Of a stretch of DNA of 64,000 bases, positions 33,936-44,093 are shown piece after piece. How positions within the stretch are numbered: position 1 is the stretch's first letter; each line of letters opens with the position of its first letter. Source of the stretch: Fistulifera solaris (Eukaryota; Bacillariophyta; Bacillariophyceae; Naviculales; Stauroneidaceae); assembly GCA_030295235.1 (NCBI GenBank), contig AP026125.1:1178001-1242000 (forward strand). The letters are read 5' to 3'. Below the pieces are notes generated by a model, which worked only from the letters and a program-made list of their open reading frames with translations, ran no database searches and had not been told where the DNA came from. A program made the position numbers and the translations under genes.

Positions 33936-35314
33936 TTACAAAGGGACTCCTGTCCAGCCTATCGGGGTCGCTTTATGTCGGTCTTGTAGACCTTGAAAGA
34001 CTGGATTGGGTTGCGAATGCGTCACATCCTGGCTGAAAGGACTGTTTTGTGTAGAAGACATCGTTGAAGCCGTTGACGAAGACGATGCTGGTTTCGCTAG
34101 TGAGCGAGAGTAGTACATTTCAGGTGTTGGAGGTGTCGTTCGAATATACCACTGAAAAACAAAGAAAAAATTAGCAATGACAGGTTAGAAATTCATGGTT
34201 CGGTTCTTTAGCAATGCAATTCTTAAAGAACTTACACCCCATTGTGGACTTTCGAGGCTCCCCGCCTCTGCTAATGGGTCAACTCTCGTCCTTTGTGGCA
34301 AGGAAGCGAAATCTTGCTGTTGTTTCGATAGTCCTTTTGGTAGATAACGGCTATTCTCGTCTCCTGATAACTTATTTTGTACTGATCTCGTGCGACTCAT
34401 CGCTGACCGTTGTGGAACGATTTCGGGCCGCGGCTCGTGCTTTGCGTTGCCTGATGATTGCCCATGATGTATTGTTGCGAATGATTAGATTTGAAAGGAC
34501 AAAAAGGACAGGTGAGGTAATCTTGCTTGTGAAGATTCAACGTTTCAATCATCATGGGGTCAAAAATGTGGATGTTGATGGCTGGTGTGATGTTTGATGG
34601 AAGAAGGAAGTCAAAAACTTGGACAAAAAGTTCGCGTGCCGATGACGATAAAATTTTTCACGGTTCCGACCACAGAACAAAATAAGAGTGTCAATCAGTC
34701 ACTATAGGCTTCACAAGTAGGATGGTGTCAAGAAACTGTGGTGTCAAAATTCGAATGCCGCGATGGCTTCATTACCCGGCACTGAAAACAGGTTTTATGA
34801 AATCAATTTAAGTCATGGACCGACACCGAGCAACGAGCAACGCTTTCGACTTTCGACAAACAAAAGGTGCGGTTCGGTACGAAGCGTGCAACCAACGATG
34901 ATCATGATGGCTTACCTCGAACGCAAGATTATCACCGTTCTCATCCGACCAGCTCAGTTTCTTCTTCAGAACAGAGCACGACGAAGCTCGCTGTAAATTG
35001 AGATGGACAGCCGCCATACGCTCCTGCAGAAATTCCTGTTGGTACGTGCTCATATCGGATACTTCGGATCGAACCATGCTAGGCGAGCCCTTGTGAAAGT
35101 GCGAACCTGACAGATTATCTGAACAACGTCGGAGATTATCAATGCTTTGCCTTTGATCTTCGCTGTCTTGTTCTATTTCGTCTTTTCTTCGGCAGACATC
35201 CTCGTCGTGATTGGCCCCTAACGCCCACAAGACCAAACCAATCGGCGCTCGTACGAAGTTGAAAAAACCAATGTCGCCGACACTATCGGACTCTAAATGA
35301 TGATTGAACGCCAT
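33936..35314 (-). CDS. unrecognised conserved-looking protein with CxxC motif
   Basis: Not recognised. Three exons are proposed: 35314-34916, about 34581-34236, and 34151-33936. The first exon is Ser/Asp-rich with a helical stretch (YQQEFLQERMAAVHLNLQRA). The second contains HKQDYLTCPFCPFKSN, a CPFC pair that could bind zinc. The third starts with WYIRTTPPTPEMYYSRS, which joins smoothly to the preceding SPQWG. The phase at the first intron and a frame change near 34455 require two restored bases, giving 320 residues. The model is therefore tentative, but the third splice junction looks genuine. Confidence 0.5.
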
Positions 35315-35939
35315 TTTCAAGACGCAAAGGATTCCAAAGATACACAGAGTTATTGCCGAAAGATAAAATGGAATCGTTTTGGAATGAAGCCGATCTTGTC
35401 TTTGGTTGGGACAGGTGACAGCTGCAATCTGCCTCCCTGTATGCTGTATACAGTAGCCGCCGAAAATCTACACTGTACAAGATACTGTTCCTTAGTTCAA
35501 GATCGACTTTGCTCTAGGCTAGACTGTACATTCTGCCAAGTTGAATCACATAACTAGGTTCTACTTGAATGCCGCTCGATACTCGCTCGCCTAGTCTACG
35601 CAGAATTTTTGTCGAGGAGCTTTGGAGCTTCTAACCTCGAGTGCAAGTGCACCAGATCCGAACACCCTAGATTTTACAAATCCATGCTCTTGCGCTAAAT
35701 AAGAGTGATAAATTTTCTAAGCGATCGATTATTATATAATGTTCTTATTCACATCACTTGGGACCAGTCAGCGCGTATTGTTCGTCGATAACGCAGGCGA
35801 AGCATTTGTGATAGCACAACTGCCGGAATGAACCAAAGGTCGAAATCGGTCGAGTATCGTGTCCACTGATGTGGCTTTGACCAGAGGGTTGTTTGTAATC
35901 GCATGATTCAGACATTCGGGGCAATCTACAACTGACGGA
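35315..35939. other. intergenic region, nothing recognised
   Basis: Spacer of about 625 bp between two minus-strand genes, with no convincing frame, RNA gene or repeat. Confidence 0.45.
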
Positions 35940-37365
35940 TCACTCATCTTCCAATCCGAATCGCTTGAGACTGTAAAACGATGTACAGCCCTGTTTGAGA
36001 CGACCTTCATAATTGTAAACGCGGGATATTTTTGAGCAGACGATATTGGGTAACACTATTTCCTCAGCTGCGTCTTCTCGAGTTGACAGCGCTGCCTTTT
36101 GGTAACAGCAAAACTCAGTATAAAAAGGTCTGATTTGTCTTGTTCGATCAAAGTTCAAAAAGCGAGGCACTTGAATGGATTTTTGAACCGACGAGAAAAC
36201 CAACATTGTCTCCCGTCCAATCAATGTAGACCATTCGCTCCTCCTTAGGTATCCGCCTGGATAATCCTTCATTGACGCAGACTGTACCAGCAAGGTCCGA
36301 TTTCAGAGCATCTGCAATCGACGCACCCAGTGCTTTTCCAAAATCGTTTACTTGTCGGATTTCTTCTCCAAAGTTCCACATCCAGCGCCAGGCAACTTTT
36401 TGCACCCCTTGCGACCAACTAGCGAACGGTATAACTTCGTTTGTTGCACTTTCCCGCGATGTACCAAATCCTTTTCCTCGTTGCAAAGGTGATATCGGCA
36501 CTTGTGGGAGATCACGTATAACTGAATCGCCGAGCCAAACGCCAGAACTAAGCTCAAGTAAGCTAACTAGATGCGGCTCGTAGGGCTGAGTACCAGTAGT
36601 TTGTTCCATCGATTTGGTAGACGTCTGGGGGTACGCATCCTCAGTCGACACACTGGTCGTTCCGTTCATGTTACGTGTTAGTTTCTCGACAAGACGATCC
36701 ACGTCTCCTTTCATTTCCATCAAATCTTGCGGCGTTAATTTCCCAGTCATTTTGTCCTTTATAGTGCTGTCATTTGATATTCGGTCTTCATCCGCAACGA
36801 CCACCCGCATGAGCTGCTGATCGACTCCATAAAACGCTAAACAACGAGATCTTGTGTGATCGCTCGTAGCAATACAGTGCTCAATGACAAATCCTTGTAA
36901 CTTGTCGGTGCCGATGAGCGTCGCGGGGAAATCAGGAAGTGTAGCATCCAAAGAATACGATCCGTCGACATCATCCACATCCATATGTGAGTCTGTAAGC
37001 GATACTTTGCGCGTGGATAATTCACCACTTTCCCATTGAAAATCTTCCGTCATGGTAAAGTGCCGCTTTTGCAAGTTGACGCCGAACCGGATGGTGGATG
37101 TGTACGTCGGCGACGCTTTTCGTTGCACGATTCCTGCCGCCACATCGGATGTTACGGCGAAAGAGACCGCTTTTCCTTTCCATATTCCTTCATGAAAGTC
37201 AGTAATCGATCGTAGAGCTGCAGTTTCTGGATTTTCGTCGCCGTAGCTGCTGAACAGAGGAAAGCAAGGGCGACGAGGCGGCGCCCGCGACAATGAGGTG
37301 AACGAATTAACATGATTAACGAACAGTGCAGCAAGAGTCAGCCGCCACAGTCGAACAGTCATCAT
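35940..37365 (-). CDS. secreted or plastid-targeted protein of unknown function
   Basis: N-terminal signal-like segment (residues about 5-20) ending VNHVNSF-TS, which fits a diatom plastid presequence. Two repeated halves both begin with a LR/LLELSSGVW or HEGIWKGK pattern and contain beta-rich stretches, which resembles DUF3598-like, lipocalin-type proteins; the resemblance is tentative. Near 36157-36161 an A-run on the plus strand has one base too many; correcting it extends the protein from 410 to 474 residues and adds a Cys-containing tail. The start is the second ATG of a pair, at 37363-37365. Function unknown; a thylakoid or lipid-binding role would be guesswork. Confidence 0.5.
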
Positions 37366-37957
37366 TATACGCTTGTGCAAGTCTGCTAACGTGCGCTTGG
37401 TTATCTTTGGCCGTGGGGTGCGATATTCTCGATCGTTAGATTATACTCATGATGATGGATGCGGAAAAAGGGCAACACATTTTTTCGTCGGTTGGCCAGT
37501 TAACGCGCCTGTTTAGCATGACGTCATGCCAGCACCTACATTGTACAGTTAAACGTACTGTAAAGAAAAGGTGTCAGCAAAAGTGTTGTCTTGACGTCTT
37601 ACCAGCATTCAGCTTATACCTAACCTTACACGCTTTGTCGGTTCGCTTTTACTGCTTACCGAGTTACTTTTCTCGAGCTGCCTCCACTCGCTCTCATCTC
37701 GAGCCGATACTCCAACAGAGAGAAACAACGTCCTGTTGGATCAAGGAGTCTATCGTTTTCCTCTTTTATCAATTTCGAAGGTGTGTTTGCTGTAGCAGTT
37801 TACATCTGTCTGTAGTTTGTTGCTGCGAAATCGAAGTGGAGAGAACTTAGGCTGTTTTTCGAGTAAACCAGACAAATCCTGAATTTTGTAACATCAAAAA
37901 GAAACGGTCATCTAACAATATTTCTTTCCTTCTATTCACACAGTCAATTATAGAACA
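37366..37957. other. divergent promoter region of eL18
   Basis: Spacer of 592 bp between a minus-strand gene and eL18. AT-rich with polypyrimidine stretches. Nothing further recognised. Confidence 0.45.
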
Positions 37958-38536
37958 ATGGGTATCGATCTGAAAGCAGGAGGCCGCCGCGTGGGGCACA
38001 AAAGCTCCATGAAGAAGGTAAAAACCCTCAACCCTTACAACAGACTTTTGATCAAGTTGTACAAATTCCTTTCTCGCCGAACGGACTCCAAATTCTGCGC
38101 CACTGTCTTGAAGCGTCTGCACATGAGCAAGGTTAACAAACCACCGATCGGTCTCAACCGATTGGCTCGATGCATGACGAATAAGGACGACAAGACGGCT
38201 GTTATCGTCGGAAAGGTCACAGACGATGTTCGTATGTTGGACTGCCCCAAACTCTCGGTATGTGCTTTGGGATTCACGGAGACTGCCCGCAAGCGCATTG
38301 TCGCTGCCGGTGGTGAGTGCATTACTCTAGATCAGCTCGCGTTGCGTGCCCCCAAGGGAAAGAACACGGTCCTCTTGCGTGGTCCCAAGTCTCGTGCTGC
38401 CTTGGCGCACTTTGGTCACAGAACCACGGTCAACAACCCTCACACGCACAATGGTGTCAAGCCTTACGTGCGATCCAAAGGACGAAAGTTCGAGCGTGCT
38501 CGTGGTCGTCGTCGCTCTCGTGGTTTCAAGGTGTAA
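37958..38536 (+). CDS. RPL18: 60S ribosomal protein eL18
   Basis: Cytosolic large-subunit ribosomal protein eL18. The frame is intact and complete, 192 residues in one exon. Typical segments are [10 protein letters not shown] at the start, [41 protein letters not shown] and the very basic C-terminus [19 protein letters not shown]. Codon use is strongly biased towards C-ending codons, as expected for a highly expressed gene. Lengths of animal and plant eL18 are about 186-188 residues. Confidence 0.95.
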   Translation: MGIDLKAGGRRVGHKSSMKKVKTLNPYNRLLIKLYKFLSRRTDSKFCATVLKRLHMSKVNKPPIGLNRLARCMTNKDDKTAVIVGKVTDDVRMLDCPKLSVCALGFTETARKRIVAAGGECITLDQLALRAPKGKNTVLLRGPKSRAALAHFGHRTTVNNPHTHNGVKPYVRSKGRKFERARGRRRSRGFKV

Positions 38537-38647
38537 TCACTTGGTATTTAATAACAGTAATTTACTAGGAATGCTCCTCAAACTCATTCATTGTTATAAT
38601 ATAAGTCAATTACGAGGGATCTACATTTTACGAGCATGTTTCTGTTT

Positions 38648-38656
38648 TACGGAGTA
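38648..38656 (+). repeat. TACGGAGTA 9-mer
   Basis: Copy 2 of six; flanked by TTT and TATG. Confidence 0.7.
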
Positions 38657-38775
38657 TATGTTGTTCGATCATGCTAATGATAAGTAGCTAAGTGCTACAT
38701 CTCCTTTAGCTTTAGGGGCTACTGATCTTGCTAGAGGGTTAGCTAAACTGTGTTAATGTATCCTAAAAAACAGTA

Positions 38776-38784
38776 TACGGAGTA
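38776..38784 (+). repeat. TACGGAGTA 9-mer
   Basis: Copy 3 of six; lies 128 bp from copy 2 in the same intergenic spacer. Confidence 0.7.
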
Positions 38785-38966
38785 TCCATTTATCTCCGTT
38801 TCTTATAATCATGCTACGATATCTGTTGTGAATATGCGTGTTGCCTCGTCATCGACGATCAAAGCGTCAAAGCTGGACAAAGCCGTAAGCCGTACATAAG
38901 TACCAGTAGGAGAAGTGGTCTAGCTTTGGATAAGAACCGGAGGCTAATATAAACGACAATAGAGTT

Positions 38967-40735
38967 TTAAAAGCCATCGAATTCCTTCGATAAGCCGCCT
39001 GTGACTGCCTTGGCCTTGTCTTTGTCGCGGATAGTGCGGGCTTCTTCCCGCGAAAAGTAGTTAAGACCTTCCTTGGACGCCTTTTCTCCTTCGGCGTAGT
39101 ATTCCATCTCAGCAGGCCCTTCATCGACGGCGTCTTCTTTATCTGGACCGTCGTCCAGCGCAAGGCCGTCCAAAAGTTCGTCCAGCTTGACTCTTTGATC
39201 GTCTTCGTCGTCTTCGTCCTGGTCACCAAGTCCACCTTCTTCCATTTCCTCGGAGGCAAGCTTCTTTGTGAACTCATTCTTGTACAAATTCATATTCATT
39301 CGCATGTCCTTGTCCGCTTCAACTTCCTGCATAAAGTCCTCCTCGTCCATTTCATCATTAGCGGCGGCATTCTTGGCGCCCCGAGCGTGAGGATTTGCTT
39401 CAGCGACATCAACGTCCAATCGCTGTAACCGCCAAATTCTTCGCTTGTTTGCGTTGGCTTCGCCAGTCGCAGCTCCACCGTATAACTTGCGGATGACAAC
39501 AACGTCCGGTAGCTTCCCTTGACTTCGGACACTTTCGGCTTCATCGTCCACAAACTGTGTTTCCTTGAGATCGTAGCCAACGCAGACGTCCCCAGATTTG
39601 AGCAAGTAACCAACGTGCGATTGTTCTTCTACTTGAGAATCGTTCATACCGAGATCATCTTCCCGTGCCATGGTCAATACTGCAAGTCGTGTCTTCATTT
39701 TGCGACTGGTAGAACGCTTAGAGACATTCTTGCGCAAGAAGACGGGTTCTTTTCCCAAAACTACGTATCGAGTCATTCGCGAGCGCGCCGCTGTGATCAA
39801 CGGCCGGATGGGATCGCGCCAGTACGCGTCATTCGTCATCGAAGCAGTCTGACCGGTGAGAGGGTCGATAAAGTGAATCAAATTGGAAATGTTCTTGACG
39901 AGAACCAGTTGAGAGATGTTTCCCAGGTTACGTGCTGTCTTGGCTGGTAGGAAGCACAAATCGTCCTTACACAAGGGACAAATCTCAACCAGATTTGTAT
40001 ATTTGAAGTTCGAAATGTTCGATTTGTCATCCGTTCCTATCAGTTTTTAGAGGTTTTGATCTTGACTGGGCAAACATTCTCAAGAAAGGAAATAAAGCGA
40101 GCTGCTTTCGATTTGTCGGGAAAGTAAAAGTCCATTCCATCGCGAAAAGTTTCAATGCTGAGACAACCGCGATGAGCTCCGTGCTTAAGAATGAGCTGTT
40201 CTAAGTACAGGAACGTTCTTTTGTGGCTCACACGTTGTCGAACCTGAACCAACGATTTCCAAGAACCTTGTCGAAACTCCGCTTGACACTCGATGCATTG
40301 TTGGTTCCTGACAATAAATACAACTGTGAAACTCTGTTGCAATATAGTCCCAGCGTGCACTTCCCTTTGCACTGTCAATCTGACTTTAAGTCTCATGGAA
40401 TGTGGCTCCGTCCAGATCCAACTAGCGTCCACCAGACGGACTTTCTCACCACCTTTTGAAGAGCGCAAGCCACTGACATGACCAAGACAGATGGACATGA
40501 GCTCCCGACTCTCCAGCTCACAGGCGATCCACTTCCCAGCTTCCTTGTGCCATCTTTGGCATCCACGACACTGATGCAGCGTCGCTTCCGTACTAATGCC
40601 TCGCGTAATGTCAGACGTACTCGCCAAACAAGTCGCGCATGTATTGGTCGGGTTCGGCGCAATGGGAACTCCGCACATGCAGCAAAGCACCATCATTGCC
40701 GTGGCAGTTGGTTTCTGCGCAGCCATTACTTCCAT
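38967..40735 (-). CDS. NMD3: 60S subunit nuclear export adapter NMD3
   Basis: NMD3 links the pre-60S ribosomal subunit to the CRM1 exportin. The N-terminus carries the family's zinc-binding Cys pairs (LCCMCGVPIAPNPTNTCATC, then QCRGC and later ECQAEFRQG and CPLCKDDLC). The C-terminal third is acidic, as expected for the nuclear export region, and ends with basic residues. A T-run at 40044-40048 (plus strand) is one base short, which splits the frame after KTSK; corrected length is 589 residues, and the typical 500-600 is met. The ATG at 40733-40735 is the first; a start at the internal MM ahead of LCC is equally possible. Confidence 0.88.
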
Positions 40736-41586
40736 GATAGCAATACTCTTTCTACAACAAAGAGAGCAGGCAAAGACTTCTCAAAAGTTGCACGACGTTA
40801 TTCTTTTGTTCTTCGAGCAGAAAAAAAGTGGGCTTGTTTCTCGTTTCTTGAATGGAGCCGATGATAAACTCATAACCTAACCGTATGATGACAGACAAGT
40901 AGTTATCTCGCATTTATGTTTAAGGTTACCAATCCCTTACTACACTATTACACTATACTACGGAATTCAACATTCAACCCATTGGAATTACTGCTGAAGA
41001 TAAAAGATAACATCTATTATTTGAAACATCTTATGCTCATTTTTCTTTTAACAAACGAAAGATGTCAGCAGGGACTCGTTATATCATGTCTGTTTGTGCA
41101 ACTTCCCAATTCATGACTGAAAGGTAGTCGTGGCAAAGTATGCTACACTTTAGTTGATACTTAACATGGGTTTAATGATCCTCGATGCTTTTCGAAGCCA
41201 CCCAAAAGCGTAAGGCGTGTATTACAAATACTGCTTAATACCACTACTTTACGCGAAACAATTTTAGTTTTCAAAGCTTTCAAAATGCACGGAAGATTAG
41301 TCAGCAAGAACTCAAAATCAATGGAAGTATGTGTCAGTTGAGTCAATTAGCGAACTTTTCTACATCTAGAACTGTGTGCTTTGCAATTGAGGCTCGACAG
41401 ATAGCTAAGTTTGTGCTATGCAATAGCAAGGCTTTTACAGAAGGAAATAAATGAGCACGGGCGACATACATTGGTCGTTCAATGAGTTAAATGATGTCGG
41501 TTCAGTCCTTGTGCACCTGAACAGCCGCTAATACCTACAGAACTGGTTTCTCAGAAAACGATACAGAGGAGGAGCCTTTACAGCGC
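40736..41586. other. intergenic region with one hairpin motif
   Basis: Spacer of about 850 bp, AT-rich. One copy of the dispersed hairpin motif in reverse orientation at 41108-41134. Short frames inside it show no motif. Confidence 0.5.
41108..41134 (-). repeat. dispersed hairpin motif, copy 5
   Basis: On the minus strand: CCACGACTA-CCTTT-CAGTCATGAATTG, i.e. the common core with one arm mismatch. Confidence 0.7.
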
Positions 41587-42420
41587 TTACTTGATCGCAT
41601 CTTTTCCGAGAAGATTTACGCACTTTGTCAGGTCTTTTAAAGCCTCGTTTGCAGCTCCTGCTTCTCTTTCAGCGTCCAACATCAACTGGCAAAACTGGAG
41701 CGGAGTCACATTGTCCGCTCCGACACTTTTTCTCGGCTGAGTATGCAATCGAAATCTCCCAGAAGAGCGAAGTTCGCGTGAGGCTCCCTTGGACAATAAG
41801 TACTTCACGACAGATGGCATAGCTCGCACTGCCGCGACACACAGAGCAGTTTGTCGTGAATGTTGAGATTCGTCGCTGGAAATGTTCACCAATGCTCCAA
41901 ATTCGTCCACTAGTGTTTGCACACATGCCAGAATTGTAGCCTCCTTTACTTTACGAGCACGACACACTTCCACGAGATAGAGACCGCCCGATGAGACCGT
42001 TTTGTTGATCCGTAACGTTGGTCCGAAGTCGAGAATAAGACGGCGCAGTCGTGATTTCGAGAGCTTTTTCTCGGCTGTCGCCCCGCTGCTTAGTTCCGAA
42101 AGATAATAAAAAACTATTTCCGTATTGTCCTGCATAAGGCGATGCGCATCTTGGACACGATAAAAGGCAGAACGCCGTAATCGCTTGGGTATTCTTCGTG
42201 CCCTGTCCTCCTCTTTTGCAGTACCATAGTCTTGTTGCAGAAGAATTTCCCATAGTTGCCGGTCGTCCTTCTTCAGTAATTCGTTCTGCGCTGCCTTGCA
42301 TAGACAAGCTATATGACAGATAGAGCCAGCGCGATGTGTGGGTGGTGCGAGATAAGTGAGAACGTGAAAGAGCAAAACGTCCGGAAGTTCCCAAACATAA
42401 AGGCCTCGTTGCTCGTTCAT
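41587..42420 (-). CDS. F-box-like / ankyrin-repeat protein
   Basis: Intact frame of 277 residues from the ATG at 42418-42420. The N-terminal WELPDVLLFHVLTYLAP followed by a charged helical stretch fits a degenerate F-box, which would bind SKP1 in an SCF ubiquitin ligase. The C-terminal part carries ankyrin-like helices, best seen in RQTALCVAAVRAMPSVVKYLLSKGAS and DNVTPLQFCQLMLDAER. A substrate-recruiting role is inferred from this combination only. Confidence 0.6.
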   Translation of the reverse strand: MNEQRGLYVWELPDVLLFHVLTYLAPPTHRAGSICHIACLCKAAQNELLKKDDRQLWEILLQQDYGTAKEEDRARRIPKRLRRSAFYRVQDAHRLMQDNTEIVFYYLSELSSGATAEKKLSKSRLRRLILDFGPTLRINKTVSSGGLYLVEVCRARKVKEATILACVQTLVDEFGALVNISSDESQHSRQTALCVAAVRAMPSVVKYLLSKGASRELRSSGRFRLHTQPRKSVGADNVTPLQFCQLMLDAEREAGAANEALKDLTKCVNLLGKDAIK

Positions 42421-42767
42421 CTTAGTCGTAAAACAAGGCCGCGCGGCAAAACAGAAAGACTTTGTTGAGTCGTTTGCTTTTATCAAAGCGTAATTGATAG
42501 GCTGCTAACTTATCAACAATGGGGGTATGGAGATCATCGTCTATTGTCGTCTTTCGTCTTATTCGTCCTTTTTTTTACGGAGTAGAAGAAGTCGTCTTAG
42601 TCCCGGAAATTGGAGAAGATGCTTTAGTCACGAACTCCAAGTTACGTCATCCGATTCGCCTTTTTATTAAGTACTCCGTATCATATAGAAACTAGACCTA
42701 CGTAGATTAGAACCTTATCATATAAAGCTTGCTGTCGAGCAGAAAGGAGATTCTAATGAATAATTGC
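42421..42767. other. intergenic, two 9-mer motifs
   Basis: Spacer of 347 bp with TACGGAGTA at 42576-42584 and its reverse complement at 42672-42680, forming a widely spaced inverted pair. No gene. Confidence 0.6.
42576..42680. repeat. inverted pair of TACGGAGTA 9-mers
   Basis: Forward copy at 42576-42584 and inverted copy at 42672-42680 (copies 4 and 5 of six), 87 bp apart. Confidence 0.65.
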
Positions 42768-43383
42768 TTACGCTGGATTAATCATGGATCCACCCGGCCG
42801 TAGACCACCGACACCAGAAGGGAATGGTCCTCTTACATCCGGATCTATTCCCTGATATTCCATTGTTTCACGATCTCCGTTAAAGTCGGGAGCTTTCTTG
42901 TCTTTTTTGAAACAGTAGCTCACCGGTGATGTCATCGTATACATTCTCATAATCCAGCAACGCGTCCATATTCTCGACACGAACTTCCATTATTTCGGGC
43001 ATGCAAGCGTTCAACCACATGGCCGCACGACCAAGCACTGTTTCTCTGCGATGCCAAAAACGCCCCGATAGACTTAGGATTACCTCCGGGCCGTCAATAT
43101 CCACAAAGGCAATACTTCCGGTAATGCCGACCGATGCCGGCATGTCGTGGACACCGAACATTTGTTTCCCATAGTCGGACTCGACGAATAAATCTAACAT
43201 TTCTCGAACGTTCTCTTCAGATAGTTCCCGTGTCGGTACGACGGCATCGCTACGCCAATCATCGTAAATATTGGCAGAAGCAACCAACGATCGTTGACAG
43301 CAAGTTGTGACGACGAATGAATGCAGTTGTCGAGGATAGCAACAGAAATAAACAAAAATGAAGCCTCTTGGCCAGATCGACAT
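42768..43383 (-). CDS. unrecognised secreted or plastid-targeted protein
   Basis: Not recognised. The N-terminus is hydrophobic (FIFVYFCCYPRQLHSFVVTTCC), consistent with a signal peptide, and a Ser-Phe pair lies where diatom plastid presequences are often cut. The mature part contains GKQMFGVHDMP, a beta-rich VGITGSIAFVDIDGPEVILSLSGRFWHRR block and WLNACMPEIMEV. The frame changes near 42912-42925, where one base seems extra; the corrected protein has 204 residues and a Gly/Pro-rich end. A retrotransposon has inserted 200 bp upstream of its ATG. Confidence 0.55.
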
Positions 43384-43543
43384 TATAATCGTTCCTCAAT
43401 AGCTACTTCTTTACGGTCCGTGTAGAACCAGACTTTCGACAGAACAGCAATCAATGGTTGAAGATCATCAAAATAAAGCGGCACGGCATTCAGAAAAGTG
43501 CGAAAAAGGTAATATACTATATGTGCTATAGTCGATTGTTTGT

Positions 43544-43551
43544 TGACGTCA
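43544..43551. promoter_or_regulatory. CRE-type TGACGTCA site
   Basis: Perfect 8-bp palindrome TGACGTCA about 160 bp upstream of the ATG at 43383 and 33 bp from the retrotransposon insertion. TGACGT elements act in the CO2/cAMP response of a diatom carbonic anhydrase promoter; whether this one functions is unknown. Confidence 0.5.
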
Positions 43552-43577
43552 CACACGCACAAAATGGTCTGCGCATC

Positions 43578-43583
43578 ACCCGT
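43578..43583. repeat. target-site duplication, left
   Basis: ACCCGT directly before the LTR; the same six bases follow the other LTR at 48960-48965. Copia elements normally duplicate 5 bp, so one base may match by chance. Confidence 0.85.
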
Positions 43584-44093
43584 TGTTGAAATTTCTACCG
43601 CGGTCTGTAACTGCTCTCGGCTATCGGGGACTCCACACACCCCAGACAAAAGACTATTGAAACAACGAACTTTTGCTCCAAACACTCGTTTACAGAATTA
43701 TGACGATTTCCTACGATTACTTTCGCTTTCCTCTTTTCACTGGTCTCCGATCTGATCTTGATCTGATCATGATCCGATCTTGCCAAGTCCATTTCTCCAA
43801 TAACAACTTTAGGATAAAATAGCCCTTTCTGCCAATCCACCAGATTCTCCATTATTGCATGTTCCTTAGCAACTAGCAACAGTCATCGTCCATAATTGCA
43901 TACTGGATTCTTCCGTGATCCCAAATCCCCAAACATATAGTTCGAAACACTTCCGAGACTCCTTTCACGAGTAGAATGCTTTCCCAATAAACTAGGCGGT
44001 CATTTCGAACCATTCCGACATCCGATGACGTGTCAACTCATGACTGAATAAATCTTTCAGTCCGACACTCAACCTCGACCTCGCTCTTTGACA
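43584..44093 (-). repeat. LTR (3' LTR in element orientation)
   Basis: 510-bp LTR. It contains six GATC tetramers at 43749-43779 with spacing 5-6-5-6-5 bp, a TGACGTG site near 44027 and a hairpin motif of the dispersed family at 44031-44066. Confidence 0.95.

Larger units (their letters stand above)
38537..38966. other. intergenic, 3' ends of convergent genes
   Basis: Spacer of 430 bp between the convergent eL18 and NMD3 genes. It carries two identical 9-mers TACGGAGTA (38648-38656 and 38776-38784) and no gene. Confidence 0.6.
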
